Made by a program: the position numbers and the translations under genes. Below the pieces are notes generated by a model. The model worked only from the letters and a program-made list of their open reading frames with translations, had not been told where the DNA came from and did not search any database. From Herbidospora yilanensis (GTDB lineage Bacteria; Actinomycetota; Actinomycetes; Streptosporangiales; Streptosporangiaceae): a stretch of DNA of 64,000 nt. The stretch lies in assembly GCF_001570565.1 (NCBI RefSeq), contig NZ_BBXE01000021.1:186001-250000 (forward strand). Reading direction: 5' to 3'. Shown piece after piece: positions 56,342-64,000 of the stretch (the first letter of the stretch is position 1; every line of letters begins with the position of its first letter).

Positions 56342-58126
56342 CTAGGTCAAGCTGTCGAGCCATGCCTGGTGCAGGCCCGCGAACCGTCCCGCCGCGGCGA
56401 TCAGCTCGCCGGGCGGGCCGTCTTCGACCACCCGGCCGCCGTCGATCACGAGAACGCGGTCGGCGATCTCCACGGTCGACAGCCGGTGGGCGATGATCAG
56501 GGCGGTCCGGCCCGTCAGCACGGTCCGCAGAGCACGCTGGACGAGCCGTTCGCTCGGCACGTCGAGGCTGGAGGTGGCCTCGTCGAGGATGAGCACGGCC
56601 GGGTCGGCCAGGAACACCCGGGCGAACGCGACGAGCTGCCGCTGCCCGGCCGACATGCGGGCGCCCCGTTTCCCGGCCTCGCCGTCGAGTGAGGAGACGA
56701 ACCCCCGCACGCCGACCACCGCCGCGGCCGCCTCGACCTCGGCGGTGGACGCCGACGGCCGCCCGAACCTGATGTTGTCGGCCACGCTGCCGCCGAACAG
56801 GTAGTTCTCCTGCGTGACCATGACCACCGCCCGGCGCAGCTCCTCCTCCGCCAGGTCGCGCAGGTCGACGCCGTCGAGGGTGATCCCGCCGGTGACGGGG
56901 TCGTAGAACCGGGCGATCAGCTTGGCCAGCGTCGTCTTCCCGGCCCCGGTCGCCCCCACGACCGCGACGGTCTGACCGGCGGGGATGACGAGGTCGAGCC
57001 GGTGCAGCACCGGGACGTCGGGGTGGTAGTGGAAACGCACGTCCCGGAACCTCACCTCCCCCCGGGCGGCCGGCAGGGGCGCCGGCACCAGCGGCTCGGG
57101 CACGCCCGGACGCTCCTCCAGCACGCCCGACAACTTCTCCAGCGCCGCGCCCGCCGACTGGAGGGTGTTGTAGAACTGGCTGATCTCCTGCATCGGCTCG
57201 TAGAACTGACGGAGATACAGCAGGAACGCGGCCAGCACCCCGACGGTGACCTCGCCGTGGACGGCCAGCCAGCCGCCGTAGACCAGCACCGCCGCGATGG
57301 TGACGTTGCCGAGCAGCTTCACGCCCGGCTGGAACAGCGCGATCAGCCGCATGCCGGCCAGGTTGGCGGCCCGGTAGCGCTCGTCGAGCTCCTCGAAGAT
57401 CTCCTGGTTGCGGTCTTCGCGGCGGAAGGTCTGGGCCGCCCTGATGCCGGTCATCGACTCCACGAAGTGGACGATCACCCCGGCGACCGCCTCACGGCTG
57501 CGCCGGTAGGTGACCAGGGAGGCCCGCCGGAACCAGCGCGCCATCAGGAACAGCACCGGGAACGGCGCCAGCGCGACCAGCCCGAGCCGCACGTCGAGGA
57601 CCAGCAACATCACGGCCGTGCCGAACAGCGTCAGCACGGCCGTGATCAGCCCGTCGAAGCCGCCCGCGACCAGTTCGGCGATGGCCTCCACGTCGGAGGT
57701 CAGCCGCGAGATCACCCGCCCCGAGGTGTACTTCTCGTGGAAGGCCGGAGAGAGCCGCTGGAACTGCTCGAACACCCGCCGCCGCAGCTCCAGCAGCGTC
57801 TCCTGCCCGATCTGCCCGGAGAGCCGGAGGAAGGCCTGCCGGGTCAGCGCCTGGGCGAGCGCGCAGCCGAGGATGGCCGCCACGATCAGCAGCAGGGTGC
57901 GGGGACCCTGCGGGATCCCGGTGTCGATGCCGACCTTCACCAGGTAGGGAATCGAGAGCCCCGCCGCGTTCGCCACCACGATCAGCACGACGAGCAGCCC
58001 GATCGCCCGGCGGTGCGGGCGCAGCAGATCGCCGAGCAGCCGCCGTGACCGGGCCCGGAGCAGGACGTTCGCCTCCTCGTCGAGGTCGTCGCGGTTCTCC
58101 GCCGCGACGCCGCGCCAGTCGGTCAA
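56342..58126 (-). CDS. ABC exporter half-transporter B
   Basis: A 594-aa protein. Six membrane helices (about 30-320) are followed by an NBD (about 350-594) with Walker A GATGAGKTT, signature MSAGQ (not LSGGQ) and Walker B LILDEATSSLD with the catalytic Glu. It starts at TTG overlapping the stop of the partner gene, so they form a heterodimer. Combined with the partner's Walker B Asp, this gives one weak and one active ATP site. The substrate is unknown. Confidence 0.92.
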   Translation of the reverse strand: MTDWRGVAAENRDDLDEEANVLLRARSRRLLGDLLRPHRRAIGLLVVLIVVANAAGLSIPYLVKVGIDTGIPQGPRTLLLIVAAILGCALAQALTRQAFLRLSGQIGQETLLELRRRVFEQFQRLSPAFHEKYTSGRVISRLTSDVEAIAELVAGGFDGLITAVLTLFGTAVMLLVLDVRLGLVALAPFPVLFLMARWFRRASLVTYRRSREAVAGVIVHFVESMTGIRAAQTFRREDRNQEIFEELDERYRAANLAGMRLIALFQPGVKLLGNVTIAAVLVYGGWLAVHGEVTVGVLAAFLLYLRQFYEPMQEISQFYNTLQSAGAALEKLSGVLEERPGVPEPLVPAPLPAARGEVRFRDVRFHYHPDVPVLHRLDLVIPAGQTVAVVGATGAGKTTLAKLIARFYDPVTGGITLDGVDLRDLAEEELRRAVVMVTQENYLFGGSVADNIRFGRPSASTAEVEAAAAVVGVRGFVSSLDGEAGKRGARMSAGQRQLVAFARVFLADPAVLILDEATSSLDVPSERLVQRALRTVLTGRTALIIAHRLSTVEIADRVLVIDGGRVVEDGPPGELIAAAGRFAGLHQAWLDSLT

Positions 58127-59847
58127 CTCAGCACCTCCTCCGCCGCCAGGAGCGCCCGGTACCCCGGCACCCGGGCCAGTAACTCCCGGTGAGTGCCGAC
58201 GTGGGTCACCGTGCCCCCGTCGAGGAGGGCGACCCGGTCGGCGAGCAGCACCGTGGAGGCCCGGTGGGCGACCACGATCCCGGTCGCGTCGGCCAGCACG
58301 TGGCGCAGGGCGTCCTCGACCAGCGCCTCGGTCTCGACGTCGAGCGCCGACAGGGTGTCGTCGAGCACCAGGACACGGGGCCGCCCGAGCACCGCGCGGG
58401 CCAGCGCGAGCCGCTGCCGCTGCCCGCCCGACAACGACATGCCCTGCTCGCCGATCCGGGTGTCGAGCCCCCACGGCAGGTCGTAGGCGAAGGTCGCCTG
58501 GGCCACCTCCAGCGCGGCCCGCACCTCGGCGTCGGAGGCGTCGCGGTGACCGAGCGTCACGTTCTCGCGCACGCTCATCGAGAAGAGCGTCGCCTCCTCG
58601 AACGCCGTCGCCACGATCGACCGCAGGCACGGCAGGGTCAGGTCCCGCACGTCGTGGCCGTCGATGGTCACCCGGCCCGAGGTGACGTCGAGGAGCCGGG
58701 GCACCAGCGCGGTGAGCGTGGTCTTGCCCGAGCCGGTCGCCCCGACGACGGCGAGGGTCTCGCCGGGCCGGACCTCCAGCCACAGGTCGTCGAGCACGGG
58801 CCGGTCGGCGCCGGGGAAGCGGAACCCCGCGCCCTCGAACCGCAGGTGCCCGCGTGGCCGGTCGAGCACGAGCGTGCCGCCGACGATGGCGGGCTCGGTG
58901 TCGAGCACCTCGAGCACCCGGTCGGCGGCGGTCATCGCCTCTTGGCCCATGGCCAGGATGAACCCGAGCGAGGACACCGGCCAGACGAGCTGCAACACGA
59001 AGGAGGTGAACGCCACCAGGGCGCCCAGCGTCAGCGCTCCCCCGCCGACGGCCGTCGCCCCGAGCAGCAGCACCAGGGCCAGGGTGACGCTGGGCACGAT
59101 CTCCAGGAAGGTGAAGAACCGGGAGGAGAGCCGCACCTTGCCCAGCGCGGTCTCCTTCACGGTCACCGCGAGGGCGTCGTACCGGGAGAAGACGTGGGCG
59201 CCGCGCCCGAACGCCTTGATCGTGCGGATGCCGAGCGCCGACTCCTCGACGTGGGTGGCGAGGTCGCCCTGCCGGTCCTGGAGCGTGCGGGAGATCGCCC
59301 GGTAGCGCCGCTCGAACCGGTTGGACACCAGGATGATCGGCACCGCCGCGAATGCGACCAGCAGGCCGAGTGGCCAGTAGAGGTTCAGCAGCAGGACCGT
59401 CACCACGACGAGCTGGATGACGTTCATGACGAGGAACAGCGCGCCGAACCCGAAGAAGCGGCGGATGGTGCCGAGGTCGGTGGTGGCCCGGGAGAGGAGC
59501 TGTCCCGACTGCCACTCGTCGTGGAAGCTCATCGGCAGCCGCTGGAGGTGGGCGTAGAGGTCGTCGCGGAGGGCGGTCTCCACGCCGAACACCGCGACGC
59601 CCTGCGTCCAGCGGCGGAACCAGATCATGACCGCCTCGACCACGCCCAGCGCGAGGGCGAGCAGCCCGAGGGGGATCAGGGCGGCGAGGTCACCGCGGGC
59701 GATGGGCCCGTCGATGATCTCCTTGCCGACCATGGGGATCGCGAGCCCGGCGGCGATGCCGGCGACCGCGGCGAGCCAGCTCACGATGACGACGGTTGCG
59801 AAGGGCCGGAGGTAGGACTTGAGTCGCCAGAGGGACAACAAGTGCAT
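58123..59847 (-). CDS. ABC exporter half-transporter A
   Basis: A 574-aa protein with six membrane helices (about 15-300) and an NBD (about 335-570). It has Walker A GATGSGKTT, signature LSGGQRQRLALARA and Walker B VLVLDDTLSALD in which Asp replaces the catalytic Glu. This is the degenerate half of heterodimeric exporters like TM287/288. The stop overlaps the partner start. No resistance or biosynthesis gene is adjacent to name a substrate. Confidence 0.92.
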   Translation of the reverse strand: MHLLSLWRLKSYLRPFATVVIVSWLAAVAGIAAGLAIPMVGKEIIDGPIARGDLAALIPLGLLALALGVVEAVMIWFRRWTQGVAVFGVETALRDDLYAHLQRLPMSFHDEWQSGQLLSRATTDLGTIRRFFGFGALFLVMNVIQLVVVTVLLLNLYWPLGLLVAFAAVPIILVSNRFERRYRAISRTLQDRQGDLATHVEESALGIRTIKAFGRGAHVFSRYDALAVTVKETALGKVRLSSRFFTFLEIVPSVTLALVLLLGATAVGGGALTLGALVAFTSFVLQLVWPVSSLGFILAMGQEAMTAADRVLEVLDTEPAIVGGTLVLDRPRGHLRFEGAGFRFPGADRPVLDDLWLEVRPGETLAVVGATGSGKTTLTALVPRLLDVTSGRVTIDGHDVRDLTLPCLRSIVATAFEEATLFSMSVRENVTLGHRDASDAEVRAALEVAQATFAYDLPWGLDTRIGEQGMSLSGGQRQRLALARAVLGRPRVLVLDDTLSALDVETEALVEDALRHVLADATGIVVAHRASTVLLADRVALLDGGTVTHVGTHRELLARVPGYRALLAAEEVLS

Positions 59848-59889
59848 AGTCCCAACGACTACAGGCTCAGCCCGTTTCCCGGGAGGCCA

Positions 59890-60531
59890 CTATCGCGTGC
59901 CGTCGTCCTGGAACTCCGGTTTGTCGTCGCTGCTGACGGGTTCGGGGAGGGTGCCGGCGTTGTGCTCGCCGACCCGCCAGCCCTTGCGGCCCTGCTTGAG
60001 CACCGACCACGAGCAGTTGCCGAGCCCGCCGAGCGTGTGCCACGACTCGCGCGGCAGCCCGAGCACGGCGAGCATGCCCAGGCGCAGCGCGGCGCCGTGG
60101 GAGACGACCACGAGCAGCCCGTCGTCGTCGATCTCCTCGACCCAGCGGAGCATCGCCGCCGACACGCGGGTGGCGACCTCGACCTCGGTCTCGCCGCCCG
60201 GAGGCTCGAAGGCGGCGTATTCGGCCGGCCAGCGGGCCGCCATGACGTCGCCCGTCAGGCCCTCCCACTCACCGCCGCCGCGTTCGCGCAGCTCCTTGTC
60301 GACGGTGACCGGCAGGCCGGTCACCCGCCCGAGCGCGAGGGCGGTGTCGTGGGCCCGGCTCAGATCGCTCGACACGATCTTCGTCGGCTTGAGCGAGGCC
60401 AGCAGCGACGCCGACCGGGCCGCCTGGGCGATCCCGGTCTCGTCGAGCGGGATGTCGGTGTGGCCCTGGAACCGGTGTTCGACGTTCCAGCGGGTCTGGC
60501 CGTGCCGGAGGCAGACGATCCGCCGGCTCAC
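59890..60531 (-). CDS. Histidine phosphatase family protein (phosphoglycerate mutase-like)
   Basis: A 213-aa protein with the phospho-histidine motif LRHGQTRWN (His10) and later VVSHGAALRLG. Together with RsfS and NadD in this order it matches the conserved actinobacterial operon, where the phosphatase is often annotated as glucosyl-3-phosphoglycerate or related phosphatase. The exact substrate is not given by the sequence. GTG start overlaps the rsfS stop. Confidence 0.87.
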   Translation of the reverse strand: MSRRIVCLRHGQTRWNVEHRFQGHTDIPLDETGIAQAARSASLLASLKPTKIVSSDLSRAHDTALALGRVTGLPVTVDKELRERGGGEWEGLTGDVMAARWPAEYAAFEPPGGETEVEVATRVSAAMLRWVEEIDDDGLLVVVSHGAALRLGMLAVLGLPRESWHTLGGLGNCSWSVLKQGRKGWRVGEHNAGTLPEPVSSDDKPEFQDDGTR

Positions 60532-60929
60532 CCCTCACCCCGCGCCCGCTGGGCGGCGGCCTGGGCGACGCTCTCGGGCAGCGCGATGGCCGGGCAGTCC
60601 TTCCAGAGGCGCTCCAGACCGTAGAAGTGGCGCTCCTCCTCGTGCTGCACGTGGACCACGATGTCGATGTAGTCGAGCAGCACCCAGCGGCCCTCCCGCT
60701 CGCCCTCACGGCGGACGGGCTTGGCCTCGGCGTCGACGCGCAGGCGCTCCTCGATCTCGTCGACGATGGCGCGGACCTGGCGGTCGTTGGAGGCCGAGCA
60801 GACGACGAATGCGTCGGTGATCACCAGCCGGTCGCTCACGTCGTAGGCGACGATGTCGTCGGCGAGCTTGTCGGCCGCGGCCTCGGCGGCGACCGAAACG
60901 AGCTGGATCGATCGTTCAGATGCGGTCAC
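60528..60929 (-). CDS. rsfS: Ribosomal silencing factor RsfS
   Basis: A 133-aa RsfS/Iojap protein. Motifs VTASERSIQLVSVAAEAA at the start, DRLVITDAFVVCSASNDRQVRAI and EGRWVLLDYIDIVVHV are typical. RsfS binds ribosomal protein L14 and blocks subunit joining under nutrient limitation. The GTG at 60929 is the family start; the longer frame to 60977 is not homologous. Located between nadD and the phosphatase, as in other actinomycetes. Confidence 0.93.
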   Translation of the reverse strand: MTASERSIQLVSVAAEAAADKLADDIVAYDVSDRLVITDAFVVCSASNDRQVRAIVDEIEERLRVDAEAKPVRREGEREGRWVLLDYIDIVVHVQHEEERHFYGLERLWKDCPAIALPESVAQAAAQRARGEG

Positions 60930-61009
60930 GATGTGGTCTGTTCCTCCATGACGGGGATGTGATCCCAGAGTGCCCACCCCTCGGGGGGCTCTTCAAGCCT
61001 ATTGCCGCC

Positions 61010-61609
61010 CTATCGGTAAAGACCCCGCTTGCCGATGTACTGGACGATGCCGTCGGGGACCAGATACCAGATGGGCTGCCCGGCGGCCACGCGCTCCCGG
61101 CACTCCGACGACGAGATCGACAGGGCCGGCACCTCGATCAGGCTGACCTTGCCCGTCGGCAGGCCCGGATCGTGCAGGGGGTGGCCGGGCCGGGTGCAGC
61201 CGACGAAGTGGGCGATCGTGAACAGCTCCTCGGCGTCGCGCCAGCCGAGTATCTGGGCCAGGGCGTCGGCGCCGGTGATGAAGTAGAGCTCCGTCTCCGG
61301 CCCGTACGCCGCCGCGACGTCACGCAGCGTGTCGATCGTGTAGGTCGGGCCCGGCCGGTCGATGTCGACCCGGCTGACCGAGAAGCGCGGGTTCGACGCG
61401 GTCGCGATCACGGTCATCAGGTAGCGGTCCTCGGCGGCCGAGACCGTGCGGTCGGCCTTCTGCCACGGCTGGCCCGTCGGGACGAAGACGACCTCGTCCA
61501 GGTCGAAGTGGTGGGCGACCTCGCTCGCGGCCACCAGGTGGCCGTGGTGGATGGGGTCGAAGGTGCCGCCCATGATGCCAAGCCGCCTGGTGGTGGCCCC
61601 GTTTCTCAT
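61010..61609 (-). CDS. nadD: Nicotinate-nucleotide adenylyltransferase
   Basis: A 199-aa nucleotidyltransferase. The motifs [13 protein letters not shown] (about 13-25), [14 protein letters not shown] and [12 protein letters not shown] (in place of ISSTxIR) define NadD, which makes nicotinate adenine dinucleotide in NAD synthesis. First gene of the nadD-rsfS-phosphatase operon. Confidence 0.94.
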   Translation of the reverse strand: MRNGATTRRLGIMGGTFDPIHHGHLVAASEVAHHFDLDEVVFVPTGQPWQKADRTVSAAEDRYLMTVIATASNPRFSVSRVDIDRPGPTYTIDTLRDVAAAYGPETELYFITGADALAQILGWRDAEELFTIAHFVGCTRPGHPLHDPGLPTGKVSLIEVPALSISSSECRERVAAGQPIWYLVPDGIVQYIGKRGLYR

Positions 61610-61683
61610 AGCACGGACGATAACGTCCGCCCTCTCACCGGGTTCATGCGCGGCGCGGGAAACACCGACGTAGCATGCCGAGC

Positions 61684-62694
61684 ATGACCACTCCCGATCG
61701 CACCCGCACGCCGCTGCCCGGCATCAGCTCCCGCGCCTACGAGCATCCCGCGGACCGGTCCGCCCTGGTGGCGATGCGCTCGCTGACCGGGTTCGACTCG
61801 GTGCTCAAGCGCACCTCCGGGCTCTTCTCCGAGCGGCGGCTGCGCCTGATGTTCCTCGCCTCGGCGGTCCGCACGTCGGAGACCCAGTTCCGGGGCCTCT
61901 ACGACATGGGCCGCGACAGCGCCTACATCCTCGACCTGGCCCGGATCCCCGAGGTCTACGTCCAGCAGGATCCCAAGGTCTACGCGATGGCGATCGGCTT
62001 CGACGAGCCCTTCATCGTCGTCTCGACCGGCTGTCTCGACCTGCTCGACGAGGAGGAACTGCGGTTCGTCATCGGCCACGAGACGGCCCACATCCTGTCG
62101 GGGCACGCGGTCTACGGCACGATGCTGCAGATCCTCACCCGGCTGGCCACCCGGGTCGCCTGGATCCCCCTCGGCTACATCGGCCTGCGCGTGATCGTCG
62201 CCGCCCTCGAAGAGTGGGCCCGCAAGGCCGAGATGTCCGCCGACCGTGGTGGTCTTCTCGCGGGTCAGGACCCCGAGGCCGCGCTGCGCGCCCTGATGAA
62301 GCTGGCCGGCGGCTCGCGCCTCCACGAGATGAACATCGAGGCCTTCCTCGACCAGGCCCGCGAATACGACACCGCCGGCGACGTCCGCGACGGCCTGCTC
62401 AAGGTGCTCAACCTGCTGGGCACCACCCACCCGTTCGCGGTCACCCGGGTCGCCGAGCTCGACCGCTGGCGCCGAAGCGGCGACTACGACCGCGTCCTCA
62501 CCGGCGACTACCCCCGCCGCACCGACGACCACAACGCCAAGATCTCCGACGAGGTCAAGGCCGCCGCGGCGTCCTACCGCGAGTCGTGGTCGCAGTCGCA
62601 GGACCCGTTCATCGGCGTGCTCCGCGACGTCGCCGAGGGCGCGGTCAACGCCGGAGAACGCATCTTCAACCGCTTCTCCCGCCGGGAGAACTAG
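61684..62694 (+). CDS. M48-family metallopeptidase
   Basis: A 336-aa protein. The zinc site is HETAH (132-136) with a distal Glu183 in [10 protein letters not shown] single hydrophobic stretch (about 145-175) is present and the rest is soluble, unlike multispanning HtpX. Starts at ATG 61684 or 61675. Such M48 proteins take part in envelope protein quality control. Divergent from nadD with 74 bp between. The stop overlaps the convergent membrane-protein gene by 4 bp. Confidence 0.87.
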   Translation: MTTPDRTRTPLPGISSRAYEHPADRSALVAMRSLTGFDSVLKRTSGLFSERRLRLMFLASAVRTSETQFRGLYDMGRDSAYILDLARIPEVYVQQDPKVYAMAIGFDEPFIVVSTGCLDLLDEEELRFVIGHETAHILSGHAVYGTMLQILTRLATRVAWIPLGYIGLRVIVAALEEWARKAEMSADRGGLLAGQDPEAALRALMKLAGGSRLHEMNIEAFLDQAREYDTAGDVRDGLLKVLNLLGTTHPFAVTRVAELDRWRRSGDYDRVLTGDYPRRTDDHNAKISDEVKAAAASYRESWSQSQDPFIGVLRDVAEGAVNAGERIFNRFSRREN

Positions 62695-64000
62695 AAGAGC
62701 GAGCCGACGATCCTGACGGCGGCGGCGCAGATCGCGACGAACCCGCCGAGCACCGCCAGCGCGCGCAGCCCCTCCCTGCGCAGCTCCGGCAGCTCGGCGC
62801 CGACCTTCTCGACCTCGCGGCCGATGATCGCGCCGCAGACCACGCTGAAGACCAGCCCCGCGACCGTGACGGGCACGGCCTGATTCCACCAGTCGGGGGC
62901 CAGCCGTCCCCCCGCGGTCGCCCACAACGCCCCGAACGCCAGCGCCCCGGCGGGCAGCCCCGGCCAGGCGACCCCGGCGATCAGCGCACCCGAGAACGAC
63001 ACCGGGAACAGCCCGATCCGCAGGGCCTTCTTCAGCCGTCCGGGCCGGCGCTTCCTCGTCAGCCAGTGCCCGACCCAGAGGGCACGGGCCAGCACGACGA
63101 ACACCCCGGTCACCGCGAACGTGGCGACCGGGTAGACCACACACGCGATCACACAGGGCACCGCCACGGCGGCCAGCATCAGCAGCGAGGTCCCGCCCGT
63201 GGGCACCGCCTCGGGCGGCGGCTTGACGCTCCGCCTCCGCCGCGTCTGCACCGCGGCCTCGGCCCCGAGCCGCGACTCGGCCTCTTCCCTGCCGGCCTTG
63301 TCCTTCGTACGCCGCGACTCGGCCGACGGCGCGGCGGAGTCGGCCGGGCCGGCGTCCCGGGCCCGGCGGCCACCTTCGGCCGGACCGGCACCGGCGGCGT
63401 CCCGCGTGCGACGGCCGCCCTCGGCGGACCGGGCAACGCCGGACTCCCGGACCCGGCGGCCACCTTCGGCCAGACCGGCACCGGCCGTGTCCCGGGTGCG
63501 ACGGCCACTCTCGGCCGAACCGGCACCCGCGGCATCCCGAGCCCGGCGATCACCCTCAGGCGACCCCGAACCGCTCGCGTCCCGGCCCCGGCCGGCCGCA
63601 GCCGATTGCGAACCGCCCGCGTCCCGGCCTCGGCCACCTGCGGCCGAACCGGAATCACCCGTGTCCCGGCCGCGACCACCCGCCGCCGAACCGGAACCGG
63701 CGGCGTCCCATGCGCGACGACCGCCCTCGGCCGGCCCCGCGCCGGCCGCGTCCCGGGTACGGCGCGCACCGTCGGCCGCCCCGGTGCCGGCGGCATCCCG
63801 GGCACGACGGCCACCGTCAGCCGCCCCAGCAGCGGCCGCGTCCCGGCCGAGACGCCCGCCGTCAGCCGGACTCGAACCGCCGGAGTCCCAGCCCCGACGC
63901 CCGCCGTCAGCCGAGCTCGGACCGCCGGATTCCCGGCCGCGGCGCCCGCCGTCAGGCGAGCCGCCTCCGACACCGTCTCGGGCGCGGCGCCCGTCGGGGG
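62691..64000 (-). CDS. Membrane protein with long repetitive N-terminal region (partial, start beyond window)
   Basis: The minus-strand frame from the right edge to the stop at 62691-62693 encodes about 436 residues with no start inside the window. The C-terminal about 165 residues have four or five membrane helices (LLMLAAVAVPCVIACVVYPV, FAVTGVFVVLARALWVG and others). Before that, the N-terminal part consists of about fourteen degenerate repeats built around AEGGRRARDAAGAG. A short frame starting at GTG 63251 covers only the membrane part and could be an alternative start. The family is not recognised. Confidence 0.7.
   Translation of the reverse strand, partial: PDGRRARDGVGGGSPDGGRRGRESGGPSSADGGRRGWDSGGSSPADGGRLGRDAAAAGAADGGRRARDAAGTGAADGARRTRDAAGAGPAEGGRRAWDAAGSGSAAGGRGRDTGDSGSAAGGRGRDAGGSQSAAAGRGRDASGSGSPEGDRRARDAAGAGSAESGRRTRDTAGAGLAEGGRRVRESGVARSAEGGRRTRDAAGAGPAEGGRRARDAGPADSAAPSAESRRTKDKAGREEAESRLGAEAAVQTRRRRSVKPPPEAVPTGGTSLLMLAAVAVPCVIACVVYPVATFAVTGVFVVLARALWVGHWLTRKRRPGRLKKALRIGLFPVSFSGALIAGVAWPGLPAGALAFGALWATAGGRLAPDWWNQAVPVTVAGLVFSVVCGAIIGREVEKVGAELPELRREGLRALAVLGGFVAICAAAVRIVGSLF
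63252..64000 (-). repeat. Degenerate 17-residue coding repeats
   Basis: In the minus frame, units of about 17 residues (51 bp) such as AEGGRRTRDAAGAGP and ADGGRRGRDSGGSS recur at least 13 times, with R-R-x-R-D as the anchor. They carry equal numbers of Arg and acidic residues and plenty of Gly and Ala. The array continues past the window end. The same DNA gives Pro/Arg-rich text in another frame, which is a shadow. Confidence 0.8.

Noticed and set aside
58189-60624. 811-aa plus-strand frame over the ABC exporter and phosphatase
   Set aside because: Crosses three real minus-strand genes and is rich in His, Arg, Gly and Glu without domain structure.
63179-63973. 264-aa Pro/Arg/Val-rich minus-strand frame
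   Set aside because: A shadow of the repeat region in another frame; no start signal and no membrane segment.
63252-64000. CRISPR or satellite interpretation of the right-end repeats
   Set aside because: Repeats are in phase with a single open frame that continues into a membrane domain and vary at codon level, so they are coding repeats.

Overview
The window is high-GC DNA with long antisense shadow reading frames, many GTG and TTG starts, 4-bp stop/start overlaps and a dense set of secreted carbohydrate-binding proteins, ABC-F proteins and signalling genes. This is typical of a filamentous actinomycete, and the gene types fit best with the Streptosporangiales (Nonomuraea, Streptosporangium or a relative). 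That placement is my inference. No integrase, transposase, phage gene or CRISPR array was found.

Layout. 1-2100: the end of an rsbR-rsbS-rsbT stress-signalling (stressosome) operon, cut by the window edge, with a STAS antagonist gene beside it. 1.9-3.6 kb: a GlxA-type regulator, with a small gene possibly nested in its 3' end, and a divergent rhodanese. 4-9.3 kb: an accessory stretch next to a tRNA-Ala, with lineage-specific proteins (DUF6461, DUF4240, a methyltransferase, an unrecognised 575-aa protein with a PH-like end) and long gaps. 9.3-14.3 kb: WYL regulator, epoxide hydrolase, small membrane proteins and a two-component system. 14.6-20.8 kb: two large secreted glycan-interacting proteins, convergent on one terminator. 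21-29.4 kb: ADP-ribosylglycohydrolase, tyrosine phosphatase, methyltransferase, SpoIIE-type phosphatase, a decayed helicase, ferredoxin and P450.

27.2-35.6 kb is the most distinctive region: a compact biosynthetic locus with an iterative KS-AT-DH/TH-ACP polyketide synthase of orsellinic-acid type, a free ACP, two KASIII-like acyltransferases, and a P450 with ferredoxin. The parts match the logic of aromatic acyl-transfer cassettes such as chlorothricin ChlB1/B2/B3/B6, but no acceptor-making genes are visible.

35.9-46 kb: a secreted esterase with CBM2, small secreted proteins, a trypsin-fold protein lacking its catalytic serine, two ABC-F proteins (one with an apparent leader peptide and attenuator), a zinc peptidase and decayed fragments, ending in a second tRNA-Ala(GGC). 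46.8-56.3 kb: SPFH protein, a tandem MarR regulator divergent from hemerythrin, and an ECF41 sigma factor that appears to drive itself and the next FAD oxidoreductase from two near-identical promoters; then an AlaX editing protein, an MFS transporter and a YbdK-like ligase. 56.3-64 kb: a heterodimeric ABC exporter, the conserved nadD-rsfS-histidine phosphatase operon, an M48 peptidase, and a membrane protein with a long repetitive N-terminus running off the window.
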